From NCBI RefSeq assembly GCF_003063575.1, contig NZ_NESC01000002.1:124001-188000 (forward strand): a stretch of DNA of 64,000 nucleotides, written 5' to 3'. Position numbers and translations under genes: made by a program. This document shows positions 1 through 8,465 of the stretch, in pieces. How positions within the stretch are numbered: position 1 is the stretch's first letter; every line of letters begins with the position of its first letter. The notes under the pieces are model-generated. The model did no database searches and was not told where the DNA came from. It was given only the letters and a program-made list of their open reading frames with translations. This stretch comes from Limnohabitans sp. Jir72. GTDB lineage: Bacteria; Pseudomonadota; Gammaproteobacteria; Burkholderiales; Burkholderiaceae_C.

Positions 1-1697
1 CGCGGTGGCTCGAAAGGCTGTATGAAGTAGACGTAGAAGTCGCGCTCGGGTTGTGCAGTGGGGCGATCGTTTGGTGCCCCGAAAAACAGGTAGCCATCCC
101 GTTCAACACGACGATCCTGCCACTCGATCTGGTATTGCCAGATCTGGTGGCCTGTCACGTAGGTGCTGTCGTCAGTGCGTTCCATGAGCTGCTTGACCGC
201 TCCGTAGTAAGCACGGTCAAGTGCATCGTCGGACAGTGCCTCGGCACGCTTTTCGATCTGGGCGTCGTAGTCGACGTCTTTCTTGAGGTCGAGGTAGTAC
301 TGCTCAGTATCCGGCGCCTTGGAGATAAATTGGCCATTCACCGTTTTCACCACCTCACGCAGCGTTGTCTGGACCGCAGTCAGCAGGTCATCGGCAGGCT
401 CTCCACCCATGTCTTCAATGCCCGGCTGGTACAAGCAAAGCGTGTCACGCAGTTCGGTCGCAGTGGGGCCGACCGGCACATAGATATCGCCACCTGTGGT
501 TAGTCGCTGTACTGACAGACCAGCAATCACACGCTGAGCCATCGCCTTGTAGGCTGGCCGTGTGAAGGCCTTCTGGATGCGCTCAGTCAGGACCTCTGAA
601 ACCTTCAGAACAGGACCGATGTTGGGGTCGGACCGCAGCACGGAGTTCGATGTGACAGTCTCCCAGAATTTGTCGTAGCCGATAAGCCCTGGCCGATCCT
701 CCGGCACGTCTGTGTTCAGGATCGCCTGGATCTGGTCGCGCAGTGTGACCAGCGCTCCTCGCTTTTCCGTGAAAATCAGACGTTCGAAAGTACCGATGTA
801 CTCGGGGTGGACCGGGAACAGGCGCACGTATTCGTCCATGCGCTCGTTCATCGTGCTGTAGAACTTGGCGAACTTGGTGAGGTAATTCCGGATTTTGTTT
901 TGCTGGTCCGTTGTTTTCTTCAGCAGGCGTTCTGCTACCACAAAGCTGACATCCTGTCGGGCCAACAGGACCTGAGTGAATCGGTCCTTCACGCGGCGAA
1001 GGCTGTCCGCCACATGCTGGAAGCGACTGCTGTCAAAGATCGCCTCCTGGACACCGGCCACGAAGCGGAAACGCAGATGCTTTGTGACTTCCCCGATCTC
1101 GCGCAGGAATGAAAGGTCCAGCACGAGGTCATGGTCCTTGCGCGAGCGCAGGTACTCGAGGAACTCGTCGACCACCAGCAAGACGCCATGATTGGGATGG
1201 GCCTCGGCGAACGCAGCCATCATGTCCTCGAACGCGGCCTTATTGTTTACGACCTTGTCGGCAGGAGGGAAGGTGAAGTTGACACCGTTTTGCTCGAGGA
1301 ACAACTCGAGCTGCTGCGTGACGATGTCGCGCAAGGACATCTGGCTTGAAATCTCGATGCGATGAACCTTGAACTTGCCTGCGATTGCCTTCGCGGCTTC
1401 GGAAACCTTCGGGTGCCTGATCATCGACAAATAGGTCGGATCTTCAGCGACCAGAGAAAGCACTGACATCAGGTGCGATTTACCCGTGCCATAGTTGCCG
1501 ACCACCAGCACGCCCTTGTGATCAACTGATTCGTCGAACGAGAGTTGAGGGATCATGAGCTTGGCGATCCGCTCCGCCATGTCATCCGAGATGACGTAGG
1601 TCGCGACGAGCCTCTTGGCTTCGTCGGGCCGGTTTGCGTCGAGCAGCTGGATGACCGATTCGATCGGTTCGAATTGAATGAGATCGCCGTAGCGCAT
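1..1697 (-). CDS. brxC: BREX type 3 large ATPase (BrxC/PglY-like, DUF6079 family), 3' part cut by window edge
   Basis: About 565 codons are open on the minus strand and the gene continues beyond base 1. The start ATG at 1697 has a clear ribosome binding site (AGAGAGGA) 17 bases after brxF. A Walker A motif GNYGTGKSH lies at residues 67-75 and a Walker B-like GVLLVVDEF lies near residues 165-180. The N-terminus ([18 protein letters not shown]) resembles DUF6079 proteins, which take the BrxC/PglY place beside brxF in type 3 BREX. In BREX these ATPases act with the PglX methylase and PglZ to block phage replication; those partners would lie to the left and are not visible. The family call is from recognition, not a search. 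Confidence 0.8.
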   Translation of the reverse strand, partial: MRYGDLIQFEPIESVIQLLDANRPDEAKRLVATYVISDDMAERIAKLMIPQLSFDESVDHKGVLVVGNYGTGKSHLMSVLSLVAEDPTYLSMIRHPKVSEAAKAIAGKFKVHRIEISSQMSLRDIVTQQLELFLEQNGVNFTFPPADKVVNNKAAFEDMMAAFAEAHPNHGVLLVVDEFLEYLRSRKDHDLVLDLSFLREIGEVTKHLRFRFVAGVQEAIFDSSRFQHVADSLRRVKDRFTQVLLARQDVSFVVAERLLKKTTDQQNKIRNYLTKFAKFYSTMNERMDEYVRLFPVHPEYIGTFERLIFTEKRGALVTLRDQIQAILNTDVPEDRPGLIGYDKFWETVTSNSVLRSDPNIGPVLKVSEVLTERIQKAFTRPAYKAMAQRVIAGLSVQRLTTGGDIYVPVGPTATELRDTLCLYQPGIEDMGGEPADDLLTAVQTTLREVVKTVNGQFISKAPDTEQYYLDLKKDVDYDAQIEKRAEALSDDALDRAYYGAVKQLMERTDDSTYVTGHQIWQYQIEWQDRRVERDGYLFFGAPNDRPTAQPERDFYVYFIQPFEPP

Positions 1698-1714
1698 GGA
1701 TTCCTCTCTTACCC

Positions 1715-2170
1715 TTAAATTGCAAATGGAACCAGGCCATCAATGCCATAGTCCTGATGTTCTGGATGCCCTGTGGTCGCGTAGGTGAGGCGACCTTCGG
1801 TTAGCTGACCAGGCCAGACTGCCACGACACGACGTACGCGCGCTTGTTGCTTGAGCAGGTCAAGCGGATCAAGTTGCAGCGTCCTATCAAAAAGCAGTTC
1901 AATGTTGTCTAACAGCAGCAGGTTGTCCCTAGCACGCTGGTCGGCCAGCTCGCGCAATATCGAAGCTGCCTGGAGTTGGCGACGGCGCTGTGGAATCGCT
2001 GCAAGTTTGTTACCCAGCTCAGCCCCTACACGCAACGGCGTGAGATCAAGCTTATTCCCGATTGCTTCTAGCAATGCAGTCTTTTCAGACGGGGGTCTAC
2101 CGACAAGCAGAATTAGCTTGCTGTGCAGTGCGCCAATTTCATCGACTAATCGTTCAAGCAAATCCAACAT
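1715..2170 (-). CDS. brxF: BREX-3 P-loop protein BrxF
   Basis: A 151-residue protein with a degenerate P-loop ([13 protein letters not shown], residues 22-34) and a hydrophobic [11 protein letters not shown] strand (about residues 84-94) that looks like a Walker B region. Size, motifs and position directly before the large ATPase match BrxF, the small P-loop protein that defines type 3 BREX. It begins six bases after the stop of the HTH gene and ends 17 bases before brxC, so the three are almost certainly one transcript. Its biochemical role in BREX is not settled. Confidence 0.82.
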   Translation of the reverse strand: MLDLLERLVDEIGALHSKLILLVGRPPSEKTALLEAIGNKLDLTPLRVGAELGNKLAAIPQRRRQLQAASILRELADQRARDNLLLLDNIELLFDRTLQLDPLDLLKQQARVRRVVAVWPGQLTEGRLTYATTGHPEHQDYGIDGLVPFAI

Positions 2171-2176
2171 GAGTGC

Positions 2177-2422
2177 TCAATTGCTTAGATTTGGCTCGAT
2201 AGAAGTAGATTGCTCAGCAATCCATTTATCAATATCGACTTTTGAAAACCGCCAACTCCCTCCGACCTTGAACGAGGGAATCTTTTTAGCGCCCGCCAAC
2301 CTATAAATAGTTCTCTCAGTGACTTTGAGATAGTTGGCAAGCTCCCCAATAGTCATGATCGTGCTGTCTGTTGATTTCGTCGGCATTGGCATCGCCATGA
2401 AGCTGGTAGAAAATGACAGCAT
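2177..2422 (-). CDS. Excisionase-family helix-turn-helix protein heading the BREX operon
   Basis: An 81-residue protein whose residues about 24-72 form a MerR/excisionase-type helix-turn-helix (MTIGELANYLKVTERTIYRL, then a wing with KVGGSWRFSKVDIDKWI). Such proteins bind DNA, and as first gene of the operon it is a candidate BREX regulator; this is inference. The start is uncertain: ATG codons occur at residues 1, 9, 11, 13 and 23, and none has a convincing ribosome binding site. The HTH could begin close to the methionine at residue 23. Confidence 0.7.
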   Translation of the reverse strand: MLSFSTSFMAMPMPTKSTDSTIMTIGELANYLKVTERTIYRLAGAKKIPSFKVGGSWRFSKVDIDKWIAEQSTSIEPNLSN

Positions 2423-2727
2423 AGTGCAAAATTTTCAATCCAAAAACAATAAGTGAAATATTATTCCGGACCAGTAGCTCATGGGACGAGCTCACTCAAT
2501 ATGGGTAGTACAGAAACATAAGCAAAACTTCGCTGATTCGACACGCGCACAAATCATTGATCTGCTTGACGTTTTGCGCGTGCTTCTCGCGCTTGTTTCG
2601 CCATGGTTTTTTGAGAAAGTGGGGCCAATAGAGAGTCGAACGCAGCATTTGTGCGACATGCGCGCAGACTTGTGGCACTCGCAGAATGGGCCGGAAGCCC
2701 TAGAATCGCGCCATTAACCCAAAAGAA
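2423..2727. other. Gap of about 300 bp between BREX operon and tRNA-Phe terminator
   Basis: No recognisable gene. Short open frames on both strands have no family resemblance, no good ribosome binding site and overlap one another. The stretch just upstream of the HTH gene (2423-2465) is A/T-rich and must contain the BREX promoter, but I cannot assign hexamers with confidence. The rest could be remnant island or attachment-site DNA. Confidence 0.5.
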
Positions 2728-2755
2728 AAGGCCCAACTGAGAACAGTTGGGCCTT
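2728..2755 (-). terminator. Rho-independent terminator of tRNA-Phe
   Basis: A perfect 12-bp stem (2728-2739 with 2744-2755) closes a four-base loop. On the minus strand it is followed by TTTTCTTTT, five bases beyond the tRNA 3' end, so it ends tRNA-Phe transcription. Confidence 0.9.
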
Positions 2756-2760
2756 CATAT

Positions 2761-2836
2761 TGGTGGCCTGGGACGGAATCGAACCATCGACACGCGGATT
2801 TTCAATCCGCTGCTCTACCAACTGAGCTACCGGGCC
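2761..2836 (-). tRNA. tRNA-Phe(GAA), with CCA encoded
   Basis: A 76-base cloverleaf with anticodon GAA in the loop of GGATTGAAAATCC and an encoded CCA end. Two defects stand out. In the acceptor stem C5 faces A68, and in the T stem U51 faces G63; both join a 5'-side base to a base lying 3' of the T loop. The 3' end points at the BREX genes, the usual orientation for an element integrated into a tRNA 3' end. Confidence 0.95.
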
Positions 2837-2896
2837 GGTAAGCGGAAATTATAGCAGAGGAAAAACTGCATTTCGAAAGGGCTAACAAACAATGCA

Positions 2897-3550
2897 TCAT
2901 GCGATGCGTTTGCTGCGCGACAAATCCACGCCCAGTTGTTTGAGTTTGCGGTACAGGTGGGTGCGCTCTAGGCCTGTTTTTTCAGCCACTTTGGTCATGG
3001 AGCCGCCCTCATGGGTCAGGTGAAACTCGAAATAGGCTTTTTCAAAGGCATCGCGTGCTTCACGCAAGGGTCGATCCAGGTCAAAGCTTGGTGCCACCTC
3101 GGGCGTTGGGGCCTCTTCATGAACCACAGCAGGCATCGACAAAGCCGCTTGAGGCCCGGGCGCACTGGGCACAAGCATTTTGGCGGGCTCACGGGCCAGT
3201 CCTTGCTCCACCGCCTTGAGCAGTTTTTGCAGCGTGATGGGCTTTTCCAAGAACGCTTGTGCGCCGATCTTGACGGCATCAACGGCGGTGTCGATCGTGG
3301 CGTGACCGCTCATCATGATCACGGGCATGGTCAGTAAGCCTGTGGAAGCCCACTCCTTGAGCAAGCTCACACCATCGGTGTCGGGCATCCAGATGTCCAG
3401 CAGCACCAGATCAGGTCGCATGTTTTGACGTGCTGCACGGGCTTGTGCTGCATTCTCGGCCAGCTCCACCTGGTGCCCCTCATCAAAGAGGATTTCCGAG
3501 AGCAGGTCGCGTATGCCCAGCTCGTCATCCACCACCAAAATATTTGCCAT
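2897..3550 (-). CDS. NtrX-like response regulator without AAA+ domain
   Basis: A 217-residue two-domain regulator. The receiver domain (1-115) has acidic residues D8/D9, phosphoacceptor D52 in LLDIWMPD, and K103 in EKP. A proline/alanine-rich linker follows, then a C-terminal Fis-type HTH (about 170-212, with GLERTHLYRKLKQLGV). Full NtrX/NtrC proteins of about 450 residues carry a sigma-54 AAA+ domain between these parts; it is absent here, so it should not activate sigma-54 RNA polymerase by the usual route. It lies 20 bases after the ntrY-like kinase gene, its evident partner. Confidence 0.85.
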   Translation of the reverse strand: MANILVVDDELGIRDLLSEILFDEGHQVELAENAAQARAARQNMRPDLVLLDIWMPDTDGVSLLKEWASTGLLTMPVIMMSGHATIDTAVDAVKIGAQAFLEKPITLQKLLKAVEQGLAREPAKMLVPSAPGPQAALSMPAVVHEEAPTPEVAPSFDLDRPLREARDAFEKAYFEFHLTHEGGSMTKVAEKTGLERTHLYRKLKQLGVDLSRSKRIA

Positions 3551-3570
3551 ATTGCCAGTCTTGTCTCAGT

Positions 3571-5868
3571 TCATGCAGAGGGCGAAATCGGCCCTCCTGT
3601 TTTGCTGTCCACTGCGAATGATAACGAGACTTGGGCCCCTTTGATTTGGCCGTCTTGCACGACGTTGGTCAATTCGATTTTGGCTTTGTGTTCATCGACA
3701 ATTTTCTTGACCACCGCCAGCCCCAAACCGGTGCCTTTGGTCTTGGTGGTGACATAGGGCTCAAAGGCCCGCTGCAAGATGTTGGGCTCAAAGCCGAAAC
3801 CGCTGTCGGTCACGGTCATCCGCACGCGTAACCGTGCTGCATTCCATTCCGTGCGCACACGCACACGGCTTTCGGCCTGCGCGGCGGGGCGCGCATCGCA
3901 CGCGTCCTGTGCGTTTTGCAGCAGGTTGTGGATCACTTGCCGCAGTTGCTGCGCATCACCGGCGATGGGGGGGCAGCTCGGGTCCAGCTCGGTGACCACG
4001 GTGGCGCGGTGCACTTGGTCGCTGGGTTCGTGTGCATACAGCACCATCAGGTCTGAGATCAGGGTGTTCAGTTGAACCGGCTTCAATTCAGCCGTCGGCA
4101 AGCGGGCGTAATCGCGGAACTCGTTGACCAAGCGCTTCATGGCATCGACTTGGTCCACGATGGTTTTCACCGACTTGGTCAGTACCGCATCGTCTTGTGC
4201 ATCGAGCTTGCCGATCAGCTTGCGCTCCAAGCGCTCGGCAGACAGCTGGATCGGCGTCAAAGGGTTCTTGATTTCGTGGGCCAAGCGACGCGCCACCTCG
4301 CCCCAGGCCTGGGCACGCTCGGCCGACACGATTTCGGAGATGTCGTCGAACACCAGCAAGCGCATGCCGTCGGGCAAGACCGCGCCACGCGCCAACAAGG
4401 TCACCGCAGTTTCGCTCAGGCCCTGTCCCGTGGCGTGAATCTCGAATGATTTTTGCCAATGGTCCAGCTCGTGCGCCTCTTTGTCCGAGCGCAGCAAGGC
4501 AAACTGCTCGGCCACGCCTTGCGCGAATTTCTGCAAGGTGGGCAAAGACAGCAAAGGCAAGCCCTCGTGCGCAGCCACAGGTACCCGCAAGATGCGCGTG
4601 GCCCCTGGGTTGGCCGACTGGATGACGCCTTGCGAGTCGAGCACCATGACCCCAGCGGTCAGGTTGTCCAGGATGGTCTGCAGATTGCCCCGCGCGGCAT
4701 CGAGCTGACGCAAACTGCGCTCGACCGTAGAACGGGCATCTGACAGTTGCTGAGTCATGTCGGCAAACGAGCGGGTCAAGCCGCCCAACTCGTCTTTGCC
4801 TTGCAAGGCCAGCTTGGGCGTGAGGTCACCAGCCGCCACCTGTTGCATGCCGCGGGCCAGCAACAGCAAAGGCCTGGCCAGTTGGTTGCCCAAAAAGAAG
4901 GCCAGCAAAATCGCCCCCAAGACCGCCATGAACAGGCTGAGCGTCAAGGTGCCGATGTACATGCGACGCAAGCCATCTCGGGCCAGGGCGCGCTCTTGGT
5001 ATTCCCGGTTGGCCGATTGCACATCCAGCGCGTTGTTGACGAGTGTTGGCGGCAAGTCCTGTGTCAACAACAGCACACGCTGGTCTTCGTCCAGCGCGAT
5101 GCCGGCGGCAGGCAACATCACAAGCACCTTGATGCGGCCTTTATCACCACCCGGAATCGTTTCGTCAAAGCCTTCCACCCAAGCCAGGCTGCCTTTTTGT
5201 CGCGCTTCCTTGAATTGCACGGCCGCAGGGCGCTCGGGGCGAATCTGGAATCGGGACTGCCCTGCCCCAGCCAGCATGCGCCCGCTGCTGGACCACAACA
5301 CCGCATCGCTGACGCCCAGCTGTTCTCTGATTTTTTCAAGTGCCAGCCCCGCACTGGCATCGCTGACCTCAGACAACTGCGAAGCGGCTGCCCGCGACTG
5401 CTTGAGCAAGTCACTGCTCAGGGTGTCCAGCGTTGCACGCCCAAGGTTGAGGCCCGCCATCAAGGCCGACTCAACTTTGACGTCGAACCAACTTTCGATC
5501 GAGCGCGATACAAACTGGTACGACACGACGTAAATCAGCACGCCGGGTACCACTCCGACCAAACCAAAAATAGCGGCCAGTTTGAGCAACAAGCGTGAGC
5601 CAAACTGCCCGCGCCGCAAACGCAAAATGAGGCGCACCGCGCCCCACAAAATGGTGATCAAGAGCCCACTGGCGACCACCCCATTGACCAGCACCAGCCA
5701 CTCGTAATTTTCGTTGTATCGTTCGCGGTTGCCGGTGGCCTGGGTCAGCAACACCAGCAAACCCAAACCAATGGCCGCAAGGCTCAACACCCCCAGCCCC
5801 CAAAGCCACCGACTGGTGCGTTTGTCCAGCAACGAAGACTTGAGACTTTGGGCGGAGAACATGGACAT
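3571..5868 (-). CDS. ntrY: NtrY-type sensor histidine kinase
   Basis: A 765-residue membrane kinase. Transmembrane segments lie near residues 22-42, 57-80 and 95-118, then a roughly 200-residue extracytoplasmic region, another membrane segment near 312-335, and a HAMP domain. A PAS domain follows (LDNLTAGVMVLDSQG), then HisKA with phospho-acceptor H531 in LAHEIKNPLTP, and HATPase_c with the GTGLGLAVVKKIV box. This is the NtrY architecture. The start lies one base after the DUF4390 gene, and the response-regulator gene follows. In related bacteria NtrYX responds to nitrogen or redox state; the signal here is unknown. Confidence 0.9.
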   Translation of the reverse strand: MSMFSAQSLKSSLLDKRTSRWLWGLGVLSLAAIGLGLLVLLTQATGNRERYNENYEWLVLVNGVVASGLLITILWGAVRLILRLRRGQFGSRLLLKLAAIFGLVGVVPGVLIYVVSYQFVSRSIESWFDVKVESALMAGLNLGRATLDTLSSDLLKQSRAAASQLSEVSDASAGLALEKIREQLGVSDAVLWSSSGRMLAGAGQSRFQIRPERPAAVQFKEARQKGSLAWVEGFDETIPGGDKGRIKVLVMLPAAGIALDEDQRVLLLTQDLPPTLVNNALDVQSANREYQERALARDGLRRMYIGTLTLSLFMAVLGAILLAFFLGNQLARPLLLLARGMQQVAAGDLTPKLALQGKDELGGLTRSFADMTQQLSDARSTVERSLRQLDAARGNLQTILDNLTAGVMVLDSQGVIQSANPGATRILRVPVAAHEGLPLLSLPTLQKFAQGVAEQFALLRSDKEAHELDHWQKSFEIHATGQGLSETAVTLLARGAVLPDGMRLLVFDDISEIVSAERAQAWGEVARRLAHEIKNPLTPIQLSAERLERKLIGKLDAQDDAVLTKSVKTIVDQVDAMKRLVNEFRDYARLPTAELKPVQLNTLISDLMVLYAHEPSDQVHRATVVTELDPSCPPIAGDAQQLRQVIHNLLQNAQDACDARPAAQAESRVRVRTEWNAARLRVRMTVTDSGFGFEPNILQRAFEPYVTTKTKGTGLGLAVVKKIVDEHKAKIELTNVVQDGQIKGAQVSLSFAVDSKTGGPISPSA

Positions 5869-5869
5869 G

Positions 5870-6514
5870 TCAGCGGACCATGTCGGCGCTCAAGCGCAAA
5901 CTGCGGGCAATCTCGAGCCGCCAATCGGCCTGGTTGCCTGCTGCGATCTGAAAAGGCCTAGGCAGCTGAGACACATCCAGCCTGAAACGGTAAGCCACGT
6001 GCTGCCGGGCGTCAGGGTCGATGTCCGACATGTCGGCCAACTTCCAGCTGGTCTGCCTGCGCACCACATCAATGGCCTCTTGCAAACTCTCAAAATTTTG
6101 AGACAGGCTGCTGGTCACCCCCGAATGGGCAATGGGTTCGCTTGACACATTCAGACGCCAGCGGCGCGTCAAAGGCTGAAATGCCAAGCGGTAGTAGCGT
6201 GCGGCTGTGCCCAGCTTTTTGTCATACCAGTACCAGCGGTCACGCATGACTTCGGCCTCGGCCACGAAATGAACCGCCAAGCCTTTGATCAAGGCGTCTT
6301 CTACAGCAGGGCCCAACTCCAGCTTCAACTGGGCGTTGAGCAGCAGGCTGCCATCTTGGCGCTCGACCTTGAACTCAGTCATGTCGGCCGATGAAGTTTG
6401 CGCCCAGACCGGGGCGCACGCCATCAGCCAGGCCCACAACAGCCATCGGCAGTTGCGCCGCAGGTCAAACCCGGCGCTTTTCCAGCAGTGCGTAATAAAA
6501 CCCGTCATGTTCAC
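5870..6514 (-). CDS. DUF4390 domain protein, probably exported
   Basis: A 214-residue protein with a hydrophobic export-type N-terminus (LLWAWLMACAPVWAQ) after a long basic n-region; the rest fits the DUF4390 family, seen between rsmB and ntrY in many betaproteobacteria. Function is unknown. The 5' end overlaps rsmB by 50 bases if the first ATG is used (a second ATG lies two codons later). It ends one base before ntrY, so co-expression and perhaps a shared envelope-sensing role are plausible. Confidence 0.75.
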   Translation of the reverse strand: MNMTGFITHCWKSAGFDLRRNCRWLLWAWLMACAPVWAQTSSADMTEFKVERQDGSLLLNAQLKLELGPAVEDALIKGLAVHFVAEAEVMRDRWYWYDKKLGTAARYYRLAFQPLTRRWRLNVSSEPIAHSGVTSSLSQNFESLQEAIDVVRRQTSWKLADMSDIDPDARQHVAYRFRLDVSQLPRPFQIAAGNQADWRLEIARSLRLSADMVR

Positions 6515-7817
6515 CCAGCTGATTGTCCTCGACAGGAAGGCCTTTGGGTGTCTGACCGGGGATCAAATGGCCCGGCGAGGGGTGTAAAGCCGCATCGGTG
6601 TTGCGTCGAAGAAACGCCTGAACCGTTTCATCGCCCTCGGCCTTGAAGACCGAGCAGGTGCAATACAGAAGTTTGCCGTCCTCGGCCAACAAGGGCCACA
6701 GGGCTTCGAGCAATTGCGCCTGAATCTTGGCCAACTGCGCACTGTCTGTCGGTCGACGCAGCCAGCGCACATCCGGATGGCGTCGCACAATGCCCGAAGC
6801 GGTGCATGGCGCATCGAGCAAGATGGCGTCAAAAGCTTGCCCGTCCCACCAGGTGCCGGGCTGGCCTGCATCGGCGGCCTTGACCTGCGCTTTCAGCCCC
6901 AGTCGGTCCAGGTTCTGGTGGATGCGCTCACAGCGCTGCACATCAACATCCAGCGCCAGCACCTGGGCCTGCGGGCACAACTCCAGCAGGTGGCCAGTTT
7001 TGCCACCGGGTGCGGCGCAGGCGTCCAAAATGCGCCAAGGCTTTTGTGTGTCCAGTCCTTGCATGAGCAAACGGGCCGACACCTGCGCTGCGGCATCTTG
7101 CACCGACACATGGCCTTGGGCAAAACCGGGCAACTGGTGCACCGGCACAGCCTGGCTGAGCTGCAAACCATCCTGACCCACCGGCTTGGCGATCAGCCCC
7201 ATGGCCTGCAATTGTGCTTGGTAGGCGGCTACGGTGTGGTGCTGACGGTTCACCCTCAGCGTCATGGGGGCGGGCTGCTGCGCCATGCGCAGCAGCGATT
7301 GCCAGTGATCGGGGTGGTCGGCCTGCAAGCGCTCGACCCACCAACGCGGATGGTTCCATTGCGCCACGGGATTCTGGTCGGTCGCCAAGACCAAGGCTTC
7401 GCGCTCACGCATGAAGCGGCGCAAGCAGGCGTTGATGAAGCCGCTCTGCGCCTGGGTCTGGCGCTGCTGCCGCGCAGCCTCCACCACCTGATTGACCAGG
7501 GTGTGGATGGGATAAGGCGCGTCGGCCTCATTCCAGCACAAAGCCAATGCCGTGCAGAGCAATGCATCGGCCGCCGGGGGGGGCGCCTTGGCCGCCAATT
7601 GTTCACGCAACGCGGTGGCGCGCCCCAATTGGCGCATGACCTGAAAGCTCAGCGCTTGCACGCCAGGTCGCAACGCTTGCGGCACACGCTCGAGTTGCGC
7701 GGTCAGCGATTGACCTTGGCGCGTGGCTTGCACAGCACCAGCGGTGGCTTGCAGCAAGCGCCACAAAGGTGCTGATTGTCCAGGCTGTATCGTCTGGGTA
7801 TGGGCAATGGATTTCAT
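6465..7817 (-). CDS. rsmB: 16S rRNA m5C967 methyltransferase RsmB
   Basis: A 450-residue protein with an N-terminal NusB-like RNA-binding domain (about 20-160) and a C-terminal SAM-dependent methyltransferase. The SAM loop is LDACAAPGGKTGHLLEL, and the two cysteine motifs are DAPCTASG (release cysteine) and YCTCSVF (catalytic cysteine). It methylates C967 of 16S rRNA. I use the ATG at 7817 rather than the adjacent upstream TTG. It starts seven bases after the LemA-like gene. Confidence 0.93.
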   Translation of the reverse strand: MKSIAHTQTIQPGQSAPLWRLLQATAGAVQATRQGQSLTAQLERVPQALRPGVQALSFQVMRQLGRATALREQLAAKAPPPAADALLCTALALCWNEADAPYPIHTLVNQVVEAARQQRQTQAQSGFINACLRRFMREREALVLATDQNPVAQWNHPRWWVERLQADHPDHWQSLLRMAQQPAPMTLRVNRQHHTVAAYQAQLQAMGLIAKPVGQDGLQLSQAVPVHQLPGFAQGHVSVQDAAAQVSARLLMQGLDTQKPWRILDACAAPGGKTGHLLELCPQAQVLALDVDVQRCERIHQNLDRLGLKAQVKAADAGQPGTWWDGQAFDAILLDAPCTASGIVRRHPDVRWLRRPTDSAQLAKIQAQLLEALWPLLAEDGKLLYCTCSVFKAEGDETVQAFLRRNTDAALHPSPGHLIPGQTPKGLPVEDNQLGEHDGFYYALLEKRRV

Positions 7818-7824
7818 CAATCGT

Positions 7825-8367
7825 TCAGCTGGAAGCCACGCTCAAATCCATGCGCAAGGCGGGCAGGAATTTCAGCCGCCTGGCCAGCCATGCGGCTGGG
7901 CGCATTTCTAAGGCTTCGTTGTAGGCGGCCACCGCCACGTGGTAAGGAATGACCGATGCGGGCAAGGTTTGTCGCATGCGGCTCAAAGCGATGTCCAGAT
8001 CGGGCTTGACAGCGTCTGAGGCGGTATGCAGCACGCGACGGACCTCGGCTACGAGCTGCTGGTGCTTTTGCACAACCATCTTTTGGCTTTCGACTTCAAG
8101 GGGTTGCAATCGGACTTGCGTCAAAGCTTCCAACAAGTCATCGCACAGGGTTTGAAGTGTTTGCAACGACAAGATGTCTTCTTCGGTGGCCATCGACTGG
8201 CGTGCAGCGATGCCGCCTTGCAAGCGGACCAGCAAGCGCAGCCACACGGCATCCACACTGCTCCATTGGCGAATGACTTCGCTGCGCAAGCGCACCAAAC
8301 GGTTGTGCGCGCCGACAGACCAAAACAAGATCAACGCAGCCAGCAAGCCAAAGATCAATACCACCAT
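7825..8367 (-). CDS. LemA-like membrane protein
   Basis: A 180-residue protein with one N-terminal membrane segment (residues 1-19, VVLIFGLLAALILFWSVG) followed by a helical domain; NRLVRLRSEV and the late AVAAYNEAL element recall the LemA fold. Function is unknown. The start at 8367 is preferred because AGAGGTGA lies just upstream; the open frame extends 16 codons further without a better site. It follows the rpoC terminator, so it is probably the first gene of the rsmB-ntrYX unit. Confidence 0.6.
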   Translation of the reverse strand: MVVLIFGLLAALILFWSVGAHNRLVRLRSEVIRQWSSVDAVWLRLLVRLQGGIAARQSMATEEDILSLQTLQTLCDDLLEALTQVRLQPLEVESQKMVVQKHQQLVAEVRRVLHTASDAVKPDLDIALSRMRQTLPASVIPYHVAVAAYNEALEMRPAAWLARRLKFLPALRMDLSVASS

Positions 8368-8399
8368 GGGTTCACCTCTTGGGAATGTCTTGAACAAAA

Positions 8400-8430
8400 C
8401 AGCCCCTGACCGCAAGCGGTACAGGGGCTG
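8400..8430 (-). terminator. Rho-independent terminator after rpoC
   Basis: A nine-bp GC-rich stem (8400-8408 with 8422-8430) is extended by an inner ACCGC/GCGGT pairing. On the minus strand it is followed by TTTTGTT. It lies 36 bases after the rpoC stop and ends the rplJ-rpoC transcription unit. Confidence 0.88.
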
Positions 8431-8465
8431 GTCGAGATCACCGGAAAGCCGGCGACCTGTCGCTT

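Noticed and set aside
2481..2717. Short open frames near tRNA-Phe considered as an integrase remnant
   Set aside because: No tyrosine-recombinase motif could be read in any frame, and frames on both strands are equally poor.
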